A stretch of DNA of 64,000 bases from Aquatica leii. Taxonomy: Eukaryota > Arthropoda > Insecta > Coleoptera > Lampyridae. The DNA lies in contig CM069437.1 of NCBI GenBank assembly GCA_035610365.1, forward strand, positions 55,514,093 through 55,578,092. The letters run 5' to 3'. Positions 46,861 through 57,079 of the stretch are shown one piece after another (positions within the stretch are counted from its first letter, which is position 1; each line of letters begins with the position of its first letter). Position numbers and translations under genes: made by a program. The notes below the pieces were generated by a model that was not told where the DNA came from, did no database searches, and saw nothing but the letters and a program-made list of their open reading frames with translations.

Positions 46861-46867
46861 CACATAC

Positions 46868-47239
46868 CTAATTTTTCCATCATTGGCAAAATCTTACTGT
46901 AAATACCAAATTCGCAGCTAAATAGTCCCATTTCTTTGTTAAATTGTAATACAAGCTCATTTTGTACAAGACGTTTGACGATCAGTGATAACGATCGGAC
47001 GCTATTTCTAATTAAAAAAAAATTTATATGTAAATAAATTTAAAAAGTTTTTTTTAATTTACTTACTTATTGCTTTGAGAAAATTTAACAACAATCCGTA
47101 ACAACTCACAAGTATAATTTTCGCCTGGTGGAACCACATACGATACTTTAGAGCCTAATATGTCTACATCATTTTGAAAATGTTTTTGAAGAATGTCTTT
47201 AAAGAAATTTTTAGGGAAATCATCTTGTGCAATCGACAT
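46868..47239 (-). CDS. EcKL gene 2, exons 1-2 (N-terminus)
   Basis: Exon 1 (47239-47067, 173 bp) starts MSIAQDDFPKNFF and has GENYTCELLR at 39-48. A 59-bp GT-AG intron (47066-47008) leads to exon 2 (47007-46868, 140 bp) with LIVKRL, FNKEMGLF and FGIYSKILP. It ends in phase 1 at donor GTATGTG. Start chosen because the ATG, length and flanks match gene 1. Confidence 0.88.
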
Positions 47240-47330
47240 TTTGAAAATAATTCTTTATAAGCTAGCGCTCACTTTATAAGAAAAATCATTGCACGAACTT
47301 CCTTCTAAACGTTTTACTTCTGCGTATAAC
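47240..47330 (-). promoter_or_regulatory. 5' flank of EcKL gene 2 shared with gene 1
   Basis: Bases near 47283-47327 resemble 14985-15030 upstream of gene 1. Likely 5' UTR or proximal promoter; no core promoter element can be assigned. Confidence 0.35.
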
Positions 47331-48180
47331 AAATGCGCACTTGCATCATGTTGATTAATATCACTAATCATATTTTTTTTATAAAAAATAAAAATGTACC
47401 TGGTAAATTGACAACATATTTACTTCAGTAACGTAGAAATTATTTTATGTAATTATACCAATTATTCAATAAATTTATATAAAATTTCTTATATACGGAA
47501 TTCTAAAAACGCTAACTTTAATTTGATTGTTGATTGGTTGATTTAAAAACAAAAATTTGACATCTTGTTGTTAGTACGAGTACATAAGAATAAATTTAAA
47601 TTAAAAGATGAGTAATTATACATCAATAATTAAATTTTTTTAGATTTAATAATTGTAAGAAAATAGGTTAATGACAGTAATCAGACTAATTTAAAAAAGT
47701 GGTAGTAATTAATCATAAATCAATTAAACTAAAGAAAATTACATTTTTTTGCTTAAATCAAAATTTATGCTGTCTAATGTAGACGTACATAGAATACTAA
47801 TAATAACACAATGTTACTTAGTCAGAAAGGTATAAACAAACAAAAACAAAGTTAAAAAAACTAGCGTGAAAAAATGTACAGCATTAAAGTAAAAAACTTG
47901 AAACTGCAACAAAATTACGCTCATTGTTGCAGTGACTAACTAGATAAAATGCTTGTCTGGTACGAATCTAAACAACAAAAGAACATCGTTGAGTGCTTTA
48001 GTTAAAAAAAACATTCAATATAAAATGTGTTTTGTCTTAATAGATTTCTTAAGAGAGGACAGTTCTCTTATATGCTAGACTACAAGTTAGCTCAGTTCTA
48101 TTAGAGAAGTTCTAACTTTTTCTTTGCTAATACTCAGTTTTGTTTGGCTAAACCTATTAGCAAATTTGCAGTCTTTAGAG
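47331..48180. other. no gene recognised
   Basis: AT-rich DNA upstream of EcKL gene 2, a possible regulatory region, with no element ends or coding run seen. Confidence 0.35.
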
Positions 48181-48413
48181 CAGAGGTTCCCAAACTTTTT
48201 TGTGTCGTAGACCCCTTGCCAGGTTTTTCGGTTTTGGGTAGACCCCCTACTTATCTGATATTGATTTTTTGTAAATTTCTAACTGTAGTGAAGTTTGTTG
48301 AATATATAAAAAAAGGAACGCCATCTATATGTAGCGTCTGTACTGCAACTATTAATAAAATACAACTCTTGAAGTTGAACTCGAAGCGGTTGTTTCACTT
48401 GGCTTAATAGGTT

Positions 48414-48800
48414 ATGGGCCCAGTTGAAAACGGTAGAGAAAACTATGATGAGTGGTCTTTCGCTATAGAAAATGTGTTTGTGCTTGAAGGATTATTAAAG
48501 TGCATTTCCGGTGATAAGCAAATAGAAACAATATTAAATTCTAAGGCAAAAGCTAAGTTGGTGTTATCTTTGGATCCATCCTTGTATGTGCACGTGAAGA
48601 ATGCACAAACGGCTAAGGAAGTGTGGGTAAAGTTAAAAAAACTGTACGACGATAATGGCTTCGCAAGAAAGATTGGGTTACTGCGTACCCTGATATCTTT
48701 ACGATTAGAGCATTGCGGTACAATGAAATCGTATGTGAATCAAATCGTCGAAACGGCTCAGAAGCTACGAAGGACAGGATTTAATATTGATGAAGAATAG
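48414..48800 (+). pseudogene. Copia gag
   Basis: A 128-codon open frame, with NYDEWSFAIENVFVLEGL, then AKLVLSLDPSLYVHV and EVWVKLKKLYDD: the UBN2-type Copia gag fold that builds the particle. It stops at 48798 just before the segment IGSLLLTGF, which continues in frame after one stop codon. Confidence 0.75.
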
Positions 48801-48825
48801 ATCGGCTCGTTACTTTTGACGGGAT

Positions 48826-49785
48826 TTGCGCCCATCATTATGGCTATCGAACATTCAGGAACTTCAGTTACTACAGTTATTGGATATGCAAGATGGTGGC
48901 GACAGTGAAAATGCTGCAAGTGCCTTTATAGTTAAAAGTAAGCAACGTTCAAAGAAATCGATAGAGGGTAGAAACAACATCGACAAATCACATGTAAATA
49001 AAGCAAATGGTCAAAATAACTTTATTTGTTTTAGATGGAAACAAACCGGGCATTTTATGTCTAAGTGTCCGAATAAAAAAGAACCTTACGTTTTAAGTGC
49101 CCTGTTCACGAGTGGTGATTTTAAAGATACTGATTGGTATGTTGATAGTGGAGCAAGTTTTCATTTGACGTCAAACAGGAATTGTTTAACAAATGAAAGA
49201 AACCCTGATTTGCAAGAAATTATAGCGGTAAATAAATCGACAATGCAAGTAAAGTGCGCTGGCGATGCTATAATACAAACAGTGATAAGCAAACAGACAT
49301 ATGATGTTATTTTAAGAAATGTGCAGTATATTCCAAAACTCACTACAAGTTTGTTATCTGTCGGACAGTTAATAAGTAACGGTAACAGAGTCGTTTTTAA
49401 TAAAGCAGGTTGCAGTATCTATACTGTTGATAAGAATTTAGTGGGAATAGCAGATTTAGTAAATAATGTTTATAAACTGAATGTAGTAAATCAAAGTGTT
49501 TGTTTAGCAGCTCCAATTACATCAAGTGACTTATGGCATAAACGTTTAGGACATATTAATATTAAATATTTGAACAAATTATTTGAAATAGTGAACGGAC
49601 TTGATTTCAAAAGACAGACTAGTGCACGGAAATTAAATTGTGAAGTGTGTTGTGAAGCCAAGCAAATTCGTTTACCCTTTCCAAATGAAAGTAGCAGCAA
49701 AACAGCAGGACTACTAGAAATCATCCACAGCGATGTATGTGGACCAATGGAAAAAAGATCTATAGGAGGTTCGAAATATTTTTAA
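48826..49785 (+). pseudogene. Copia zinc knuckle, protease and pre-integrase region
   Basis: 319 open codons. A zinc-knuckle relic CFRWKQTGHFMSKC has Trp at the second Cys; next comes the aspartic protease VDSGAS at 49141-49155; then LWHKRLGHINI and CEVCCEAKQ, the HHCC zinc site of integrase; then HSDVCGP with the first catalytic Asp at about 49731. The knuckle defect would weaken RNA binding. Confidence 0.78.
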
Positions 49786-50210
49786 CGTTCATAGACAATT
49801 ACAGTAGAATGTGCTTTATATATTTTTGGAAAACAAAAGATAAAGTTTTTGTTAAATTTAAAGATTTCAAGAATCTAGTTGAGAAACAAAAGGATGCTAA
49901 GATTAAAGTGTTAAGAGGAAAGTACTTGCAGTAAGGCGTTCGAAAAATACCTCAAGGAAAATGGAATTATACATTAGACGACACATAGTTATACTCCTGA
50001 ACAAAATGGATTGTCAGAAAAGCTCAATCGTACAATTGTGGAGAAGGCAAGGTGTTTGTTGTTTGAAAAAAATCTAGGTAAGATTTTTTGGGCAGAAGCC
50101 TGTAACACTGGTCATCGCTTATATAATCCGATTAACCAAAAAATCGTAAGCAGCAGAGATGTTTGTATTATTGAAAAAGTGTAAGCTAATGTAGTTCTAG
50201 AAGAAAATAA
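49737..50210 (+). pseudogene. Copia integrase core with deletion
   Basis: FIDNYSRMCFIYFW (49793-49840) is the second catalytic region, and EQNGLSEKLNRT near 50000 holds the catalytic Glu. Just after AEACNTG (about 50110) the frame jumps to HRLYNPINQKIVSSRDV, which normally lies about 100 codons further on, so a deletion joins the two. Confidence 0.7.
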
Positions 50211-50238
50211 TGGTGAGAAATTTGAAGCGTCAGATTCA

Positions 50239-51337
50239 GTGGGGGAAGAGGAGATAAATTCTGTTACTGAAGATAGGAAGATAAATGCGTTGTCAGACGT
50301 AGATGATGATAACAGTTGCATTACAGAAATAAATCCAGAAGCGATTGAAGAATCCGCGAGAAAATCCAATAGGCCACACAAACCTAAAATTAATAAAGAC
50401 TTCGTGTCGTACACATGTATGAAGAATACAGAAGTTGACCCAACCAGAGTCAAAGAAGCTCTAACCAGACATGATGCAGACTTATGGCGGCGTGCTATTG
50501 ATGAAGAATGAAAACAACGCGTGGGAGCTCGTTGATTTGGAGAAAAATTCTAAAGTAGTGGGTTGCAGATGGGTCTTTAAAAAGAAGGTGAATAGTGCAG
50601 GCGAAGAAAGATATCGTGCTTGACTTGTTGCCAAGGGTTTTATACAAAGGCAAAGGCATCGACTACAGTGATACTTTTTCTCCAGTTGTGAGATATTCAA
50701 CCTTGAGATTACTTTTTGCTTTAGCTGTTAAATTAAGTTTTGATATTAGGCATTTTGATACAAAAACAGCATTTTTAAATTGTTTTTTGGATGAAACTGT
50801 TTTTATGAAAACACCAGAGGGCTTAATATGTAAGGATAAAACTAAAGTTTTAAAACTTAATAAGGCTATATACGGCCTGAACAAATCTGCCAAATGTTAG
50901 AATGATAGAATTAATTCAGTTTTGGTAGAATTGGGTTATGTTAAATCTAACCATGAGCCTTGTGTTTTTATAAAAAAGGGTAGTAGTCTATATACTATTG
51001 TAGCTTTGTATGTAGATGATTTTTTTGTTTTCACTAACGATCAGAATGAAATTGCTTATTTAAAGAATCAGTTTCTAAAGTTAAGGTGAAAGATTTAAGG
51101 AATATTAAAGATTGTTTAGGTATAAAAATTGATTATGATAAAGAGATGGGTGTTTTAACATTAAGTCAGAAAAATTACATTAATCAGTTGTTAGAAAGAT
51201 TTAACATGATAGAATGCAAAGTGGCTAAAACTCCCATTGAAAATAACTTAAATTTAGAAAAATATGATGCGGATGTGACAATTAATGTACAGTATCAGAA
51301 TCTGATTGGTAGTTTGATGTTTTTAGCTATACTGTAA
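50239..51337 (+). pseudogene. Copia reverse transcriptase (RVT_2), truncated
   Basis: An acidic linker is followed by RRAIDEE (50500). In shifted frames come GCRWVFKKK, then YSPVVRYSTLRLLFALA (about 50690), FDTKTAFLN (about 50757), KLNKAIYGL and the catalytic YVDD at 51009-51020. The last frame (51086-51337) has IKDCLGIKI and QNLIGSLMFL. RNase H is missing. Confidence 0.75.
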
Positions 51338-51689
51338 CGTGTAAATTCAAAATCGAGCGAAAATCCACCTGATAGTAGGCAATTTACTGTAAAAACGGAT
51401 AAATACTCGACCTCGAGTCGTGATTTTAAGTTACGCTCGCAGAGGGCGCTCGAAAGTAGTCGGCCATCTACAAACCTCAATTTATTCTGTCGTTTGGTTG
51501 TGTAAGGAACGTGGAAACGTCGGAGGGCAATCAATAACAAATCCGACTAAACGTTCGATGCATATCATACCAGAGCGATGTATTTTGCTACAAAACGCAT
51601 AAAGTAGCTTCTTAGTTCCTTCGTTCTTTCGTCGTTTCGTCTATACTGTTGGGGTTTCTACCATGTCCGTGGGAATTTTCTTACGAGTC

Positions 51690-52570
51690 TGGTGAAGATG
51701 GTTTTTGTGTAATTATTTGCAAACGACCCATTTCTCTATACAACTGGACGAATCAACTTTACCTAGCAACGCAGCATTATTATTGGCATATGTTCGTTTT
51801 ATTATGAATCAAGAAATCTACAAAGAACTGCGCTTCGCAAAAAATTTGACAACCGACACTAAAGGTGAATCAAATTTCATGTTTTGAAAAATTACTTCAT
51901 TGAAAAAACAATCCTTTCATTAAATATAATATCAGTAGCTACAGATGGAGCACCTGCCATGATTGGACGTTATCGTCGATTTATAAGCTATTTAAAACAA
52001 AATGTGTCAGAGGTGTTAGCAATACATTGCGTCATCCATCGACAACATTTAGTTGCTTAAAATTTGAGTGTTAGATTGCATGAATCTCTTCAATCAGTCA
52101 TTGATGCAGTAAACCGAATCCAAAGCAACGTGTTGAATACGCGGTTATTTGCGCAGTTGTGTGAAGAAAATGACGTACACTTTCATCAATTACTCCTTCA
52201 CACTGAAGTACGCTGGCTCTCGAAAGGTTTATGTTTGACAAGATTCTTTGCACTTTTTGAGGCTATTTTAGAATTTCTGGATACTAAATATAAAATTTTA
52301 AAAGGCAATTTAATGAAGTGGAAAACAGACATCGCCTATTTAACAGATTTGTTTACAAAATTTAATATAGTTAATTTGCAGTTACAAGGCGACAGTCGAA
52401 TTTGATTAAAACAAAGTCAATCTTATCAGCGTTTCTTGCCAGAGTTAAACTAATGAAGCACAATATTGGAAAGAAACAGACTGGACATCATTAGCCGAGG
52501 AGATTTAAGATTAAACCTTACAGAATTGACGCCAAATGTTGATAATTTATTATTAAAGCATCAGGTTCAT
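51690..52570 (+). pseudogene. ZBED5-like hAT transposase, C-terminal part
   Basis: FSIQLDESTLPSNAALL (first catalytic Asp), TTDTKGES, then in another frame ATDGAPAMIGRY (second Asp) and HCVIHRQH, and in a third LHESLQSVIDAVNRIQSN, LLLHTEVRWLSKG (about 52195) and DIAYLTDLF. At least three frameshifts. The BED finger is absent, replaced by the Copia insertion region. Confidence 0.8.
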
Positions 52571-52855
52571 GCTTCTCACTAAAAACATTTACTTATTGCT
52601 TAGTTTATTTTATGTTTATTTTATGTTACGTATATTTTATATAACAGATACAAAATTTTATTTTGAGTAGTTTTAATTTAAATTCAATTAACAAATGTAT
52701 AAAACTTAACATGTGTTTTTCCTTTAAGTTTGAACACTAAACTTCACTACAGTTAGAAATTTACAAAGAATTAATATCAGGTAAGTAGGGGGTCTACCCA
52801 AAACCGAAAAACATGGCAAGGGGTCTATGACACAAAAAAGTTTGGGAACCTCTGG

Positions 52856-53505
52856 TTTATATTATCTCTAAAATTGATCCATTCTAGTTTTTAAAGATGT
52901 TAAGTTAAACAAATTGATTATTTCCTTTATTGGTATTTTTTTTTGTCGATGGTCATCTTTAATAAGTAGCGGCTGGCAGTCAATGCCGCAAAAGAGTCAT
53001 TTTAATGTTAACACTTTAAAAACGCATTCTTACTTGCTAGAAAATTTGTATTTAAATCAGTTTATACATATTTGAATTAAGCAAAATGAAACGTTACATA
53101 TTTGCAATTGTAAATTCATGATAAATTTAGTTTTGACGTAAGTACTTGCAAGATAAGACCGTTTATTATCTACGATTTTTATAGTAAAGATTAAAACTGT
53201 TGTTAAATAAAATGAATCATGTCAGTCGATGGTCACATTTAATCACATCTGATGCTAACGATTGTGACGTCAACGTTTGTAGAACTTTAATAATTAAACA
53301 AATTTAAAAGTTTATTGGGTTCGTTGAAAACACATAATAAATCACGTTCATCTACAAGGTTTTTTACCAGTCATCCTTGCTTGTAAATTATAGCCGAATG
53401 CCAAAACAACGACTTTGAATGCATTTTGAATTATAAGAATGCAGTTTAATTTGATACGATTTTTACAGATATTACAAATATTAAAACCGCGCTTACAAAC
53501 TTACT
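52856..53505. other. no gene recognised
   Basis: AT-rich DNA without an assignable feature. Confidence 0.4.
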
Positions 53506-53509
53506 AAAA

Positions 53510-53730
53510 AAAACTGGTGTGGTCACCACACGACTTTCCTATAAAAAATTTCTATAAATTTTTTTTAAGGTTATGTTGTCATAAAACCACTTTGAAGTAA
53601 CATGTACACGTTTGTATTGATTTTGTGGTATGCTATAATTTTTTAAAATTATGAAAAGTCAGCTCGATACCAAATTTCAAGTTACTAGGACTTTTGGTTT
53701 GAGTGTTATCGTGAGTAGACACTCACACTC
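53510..53730 (-). repeat. dispersed repeat family, copy 4, ending in a palindrome
   Basis: Reverse complement matches parts of 25365-25440 and 33580-33730. On its left border lies GTGTGGTCACCACAC, a perfect 15-bp palindrome apart from the centre, at about 53518-53532, which could be an element end. Confidence 0.5.
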
Positions 53731-54208
53731 AATTTTTTTTGCAAAGATACATTTTTCTGATATAGGAGACCTTGAAACGTAAAATTCTGTAAAATTAAAT
53801 TATGCAAAAATATTGCGATCGCTATACTTTCCTTATAAGAAAATAAAAATTTTAAAATCGTTGATTATACAAAAATTACAATTATTTATGTTTGCAAATT
53901 TTGAAGTCATACAAACTACAGTACTCACAAAAAAATTGGCGTGCATTTAGAAACAACAACTAAAATAAACATATAAGTCACAATATTTTTGTAGCGGTTT
54001 TTAACTACTCTACATAGGAGAATCTAGGCCAAAACGGGGTACCTAACTTTAAGAACCTGATTTTTTTATAAATCGAATTAACTTAATTGTGTCATTTTGA
54101 ATTTAGCTAGCTAAATATATTACCTTTAGACTTTAAACAACTAAATAACCAACTTAAAATTTTTACGTAGCTGTTTTAAATATTTTACAAAAATCAGGCC
54201 TCATTTCG

Positions 54209-54232
54209 TTTTGCCCCGTATACGGGGCAAAA
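54209..54232. repeat. perfect 24-bp palindrome
   Basis: TTTTGCCCCGTA followed by its exact complement. GGGGTAAAATGGG occurs 20 bp further on and AAAACGGGGTAC near 54030. Probably clustered terminal-repeat units of the pogo-like element. Confidence 0.7.
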
Positions 54233-54289
54233 TGGGAATTGTATCTGGGGTAAAATGGGTTTAGTATATGACGTACGTGTAGGTAAATA

Positions 54290-55480
54290 AAAACTCTTAG
54301 TTAGGTTTATAATACTACAAAATTCACATTGGAACGCAACCTCATCGTCATCGCTGTCGATCCCGGCGCAGGAATTATGAGCTCATTCGTGACAAAGACA
54401 ACATGAAATCCATCCTTCGGTGAAAATACTATAAAATTCTTTGCAATAAAGACATATCGCATCGTCTTCGTCACTTGAGGAATCTTCATTATTTTTGTCT
54501 TTCAATACTGCTTTTTTTGTTAATTTAGGAACTGCTTTTTTCGTAGTATTTTTCCCTACACTGCCTATTTTTCTTTTGACACTATTAGCATTTTCATTTT
54601 TTTCTTGAACAGATATTTCCAATTCCATTTTGTAAGGAGTGGATGTTAAAATTGCTGTTTTTCCTCGTTTTCGCTAAGGACGTTTTGCAACAGAAGTTAC
54701 TTTAAGAATTGGCTGCACATTTTGCGGCAATGCAAGAGGAAATATATGGCTCTTGTAGAACTACTACCTTATTCGGTGTTTTTTTCACGAGTTGGAGGGG
54801 TATCAGGCATCCACAAACATTGTGGTAATGGCGAAGAATTATTGTTGATGTTTTTTATTGGCACACGTGAAAGCGAAGTGGTCTCTATTCTATTTTTATG
54901 AATCACAAATTTTTTTGGAGTCTGATGGGCATTTTCTCCTAAAGATTGCTTTCATCGTCTAAAGGGATATCTGTCGTAGAAGCTGGTAAAAAGTCACTTT
55001 CTTCAAAAACATTTTCATTCGGTGGCCAAATTCCAGTTGTTTTGAAAGCACTCATAGCCTTTTTCATTGTTGCTGTGTTAACATACGCAACACCAAAAAA
55101 GGTCAAAAGTTGCCAAAGTGTTACGACCTTTCCGGGATTACTTCGTAGCCATACTCTTACTTCATTTTCGTAGTAGTTGCTGAGAGGCTTCATAAAGCTG
55201 ACGTCCAGAGGTTGCAATTTGTGTAGTAAACAAAGCAGAATCACTCCATTTTCTCGGGCATAATTAATAAAATTAAGGTTTTTTATATGAGTGGCTTGGC
55301 CACCACAAATTAAAAATACGGCGTTATCTTTTGAAGCCCCGAAAAATTGAACAAATCTTTTAAATTATCTAAAAAAATATCTCTAGTCACCCAACCAGAA
55401 TCACCTGTTTCAACCATAGAACCAGGTGGCAAACTAATTTTAAATTCAGGGCGTTTTCTTTTTCTCGGAAAAATAAGGCA
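54290..55480 (-). pseudogene. pogo-like transposase C-terminus with PHD-like finger
   Basis: From right to left: FKISLPPGSMVETGDSGWV (about 55440), a VFLICGGQATHIKN relic of the VLLLDGHxSH catalytic motif, then 55244-54939 with HKLQPLDVSFMKPLSNYY, SNPGKVVTLWQL and FKTTGIWPPNENVF. After a break, 54628-54307 has a Lys/Ser/Asp linker and CLYCKEFY ... CCLCHEWAHNSCAG ... CEFC, a C4-H-C3 spacing like a PHD finger, seen in other insect pogo-like transposases. N-terminal DNA-binding domain missing. Confidence 0.75.
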
Positions 55481-55486
55481 ATTCTA

Positions 55487-55800
55487 AACACTTCTACGGA
55501 GTTTAGAATCTGGCTTGGTTCACAAGTTGATTACCTAACTCGGTAGTGGTTCTTTGTTAGATTTTCGTTTGCTTTTTCAGGTTATCGTTTTCTTTCTTAC
55601 CTTTTCATAGTTTAGGTTATGGCTTGTTTTACAAGTGGATAACCTAACTTTTGAAAAGTTCTTAGTTAGATTTCGATTGCTTGTTTGAGTTTTGCGATTT
55701 ATCTCACGCCCTGATGAAGCCCCTTACAAAAGTGGGCGAAACGTTGGCAGCTTCGGTTGCAACTATGACACGGTCCAAACCCGGAAGACATTCTAATGTT
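55487..55800 (+). repeat. PLE-type terminal repeat, two modules plus hammerhead-like core (copy d)
   Basis: The most complete copy: CTGGCTTGGTTCACAAGTTG (about 55508), a related GGCTTGTTTTACAAGTGGAT (about 55620), then CTGATGAAGCCCC, an AAAAGT loop and GGGCGAAACG (core 55711-55742), then a TTCG-capped hairpin and ACACGGTCCAAACCCGGAAG. It sits between the pogo-like remnant and a LINE. Confidence 0.6.
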
Positions 55801-55839
55801 AAGAAAAACATAGAATAACAAGAACTATTGACACATTCT

Positions 55840-57079
55840 ATTTACATCCGGTTAACAAACACAAAGTCTATAAGGAAATAATAAAAATGAAAGATGGAAA
55901 AAGCCCAAGACATGATGACTTAACTTTAAAATGTCTCAAGACGATCGCACCTTGGATTACAGAACCATTAACGCACATCATAAATAAAGTTTTTGGCACA
56001 GGAATATTCCCAATAATATATAAGAAAGCCATATTTTCAAATCAGGCAAAAAAGATACGTGGGAAACTATCGACCGATATCCCTAATATCAAACTTAGCA
56101 AAATAGTGGAAAAATGTTTATATAAAAGAATCATGCAATTCGTCAACGAGCACAATATAATACACAACAACCAATTTGGATTCAGACAAGGAAAATCAAC
56201 AGAAGACGCCTTAACAGAATTTACAAAAAGAATCTATGAAAACATTGACAACAAAAACCCACGCTCTCAATCTTTGTAGACCCGGCAAAAGCTTTCGATA
56301 CATTACACCACAAAATACTACTCAAAAAACTTGAATTGATGGGTATTAGAGAACTAGCTCTATTACTACTAAAAACCTATTTGACACAAGAAAACAAAGT
56401 GTTAGAATAGAAAAATACAGAAACGACATTGAAATTATAGAATATGATGTCCCTCAAGGCATAGTCCTAGGTCCACTATTATTCATTCTGTATATAAATA
56501 CGAGCTTCCAATAACAGGAAAAATATTCTCATTTGCTGAAGATACATCCATAATCTTCGAATCAACGACCTGGGATGATCTAAAAAAACTTGTTATAAAC
56601 GAAATGCCCAGAGTATACCAATGGTTTTCAAACAACTCACTAACAGTGCAAGTCGAGAAGACGAAAACTATACTTTTTGGATCACAGATAACATCAATAC
56701 CAATATGGAAGAACGTAACCTTCAGATACCACCAAGAAGAAAAGCAAATGAAAATATCAACACACGCTAATTACCTGGGTGTTATTATTTATAGTCACCT
56801 TCGACGGGATCATCATATAAACTAGATGTGCAGAAAACTGAGATACTTGCCGTACATATTAAAAAAACTAAAAAATATTGTTCCTGAAAAATTTATTGAA
56901 ACATCCATATACCATGCACTTTTTTATTCGTGCTTAAGGTATGAAATAATAGTCTGGGAAAGCGCAAATAAGATCAACAAAAAACAAATTGAAATCATAC
57001 AAAAAAGAGTACTGAAAGTGATCTACAATAAACACTTGCGTTATCCCACTGAACTATTATTTAGTGAAACTAAACAGTT
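55840..57079 (+). pseudogene. LINE reverse transcriptase, first part
   Basis: KMKDGKSPRHDDLTLK (KSPGxDxI motif) starts it, then NIKLSKIVEKCLYKRI and NQFGFRQGKSTEDAL by 56220. After a shift come AKAFDTLHHKILLKKL and PQGIVLGPLLFILY (56440-56490). Where the catalytic YADD is expected, FAEDTSI (about 56535) replaces Asp with Glu. Then FSNNSLTVQVEKTKTILFG and ANYLGVIIYS (56604-56820) and YSCLRYEIIVWESA up to the LTR. Confidence 0.75.

Larger units (their letters stand above)
37950..46867 (-). other. giant intron 2 of EcKL gene 2
   Basis: 8,918 bp, phase 1, donor GTATGTG after exon 2 and acceptor TTTTTTAG before exon 3, at the same codon as in gene 1. Its content differs from the gene 1 intron: a LOA/R1-type LINE, a palindromic MITE, an RTE scrap and a PLE terminal repeat. 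The expansions are therefore at least partly independent. Confidence 0.8.
48414..51337 (+). mobile_element. Copia retrotransposon, internally deleted and 3' truncated
   Basis: Plus-strand gag, protease, integrase and reverse transcriptase in Copia order. A GGTTATGGGCCCAG stretch at 48409, as found just after 5' LTRs of insect Copia elements, overlaps the gag start; only about 100 bp of possible LTR precedes it. Similarity ends abruptly at 51334 within the SLMFLA motif, so RNase H and 3' LTR are lost. Segment 51338-51660 that follows is unidentified. Confidence 0.75.
48181..52854 (+). mobile_element. ZBED5-like hAT with long inverted repeats, enclosing a Copia element
   Basis: Both ends begin CAGAGGTTCCCAAACTTTTT and stay alike for about 112 bp (48181-48292 versus the complement of 52743-52854). 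This end sequence is typical of ZBED5/SPIN-type hAT elements. Flanking octamers CTTTAGAG and GTTTATAT match at five of eight positions, so the target duplication is decayed. A Copia element occupies 48.4-51.3 kb; only the C-terminal two thirds of the transposase remains. Confidence 0.75.
54020..55486 (-). mobile_element. pogo/Tigger-like element remnant
   Basis: Minus-strand transposase relics with a C-terminal finger. The left flank has GGGGCAAAATGGG-type repeats near 54020-54260, as in ends of pogo-type elements, including a perfect 24-bp palindrome. The right end is cut by the PLE terminal repeat at about 55487. Confidence 0.65.
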
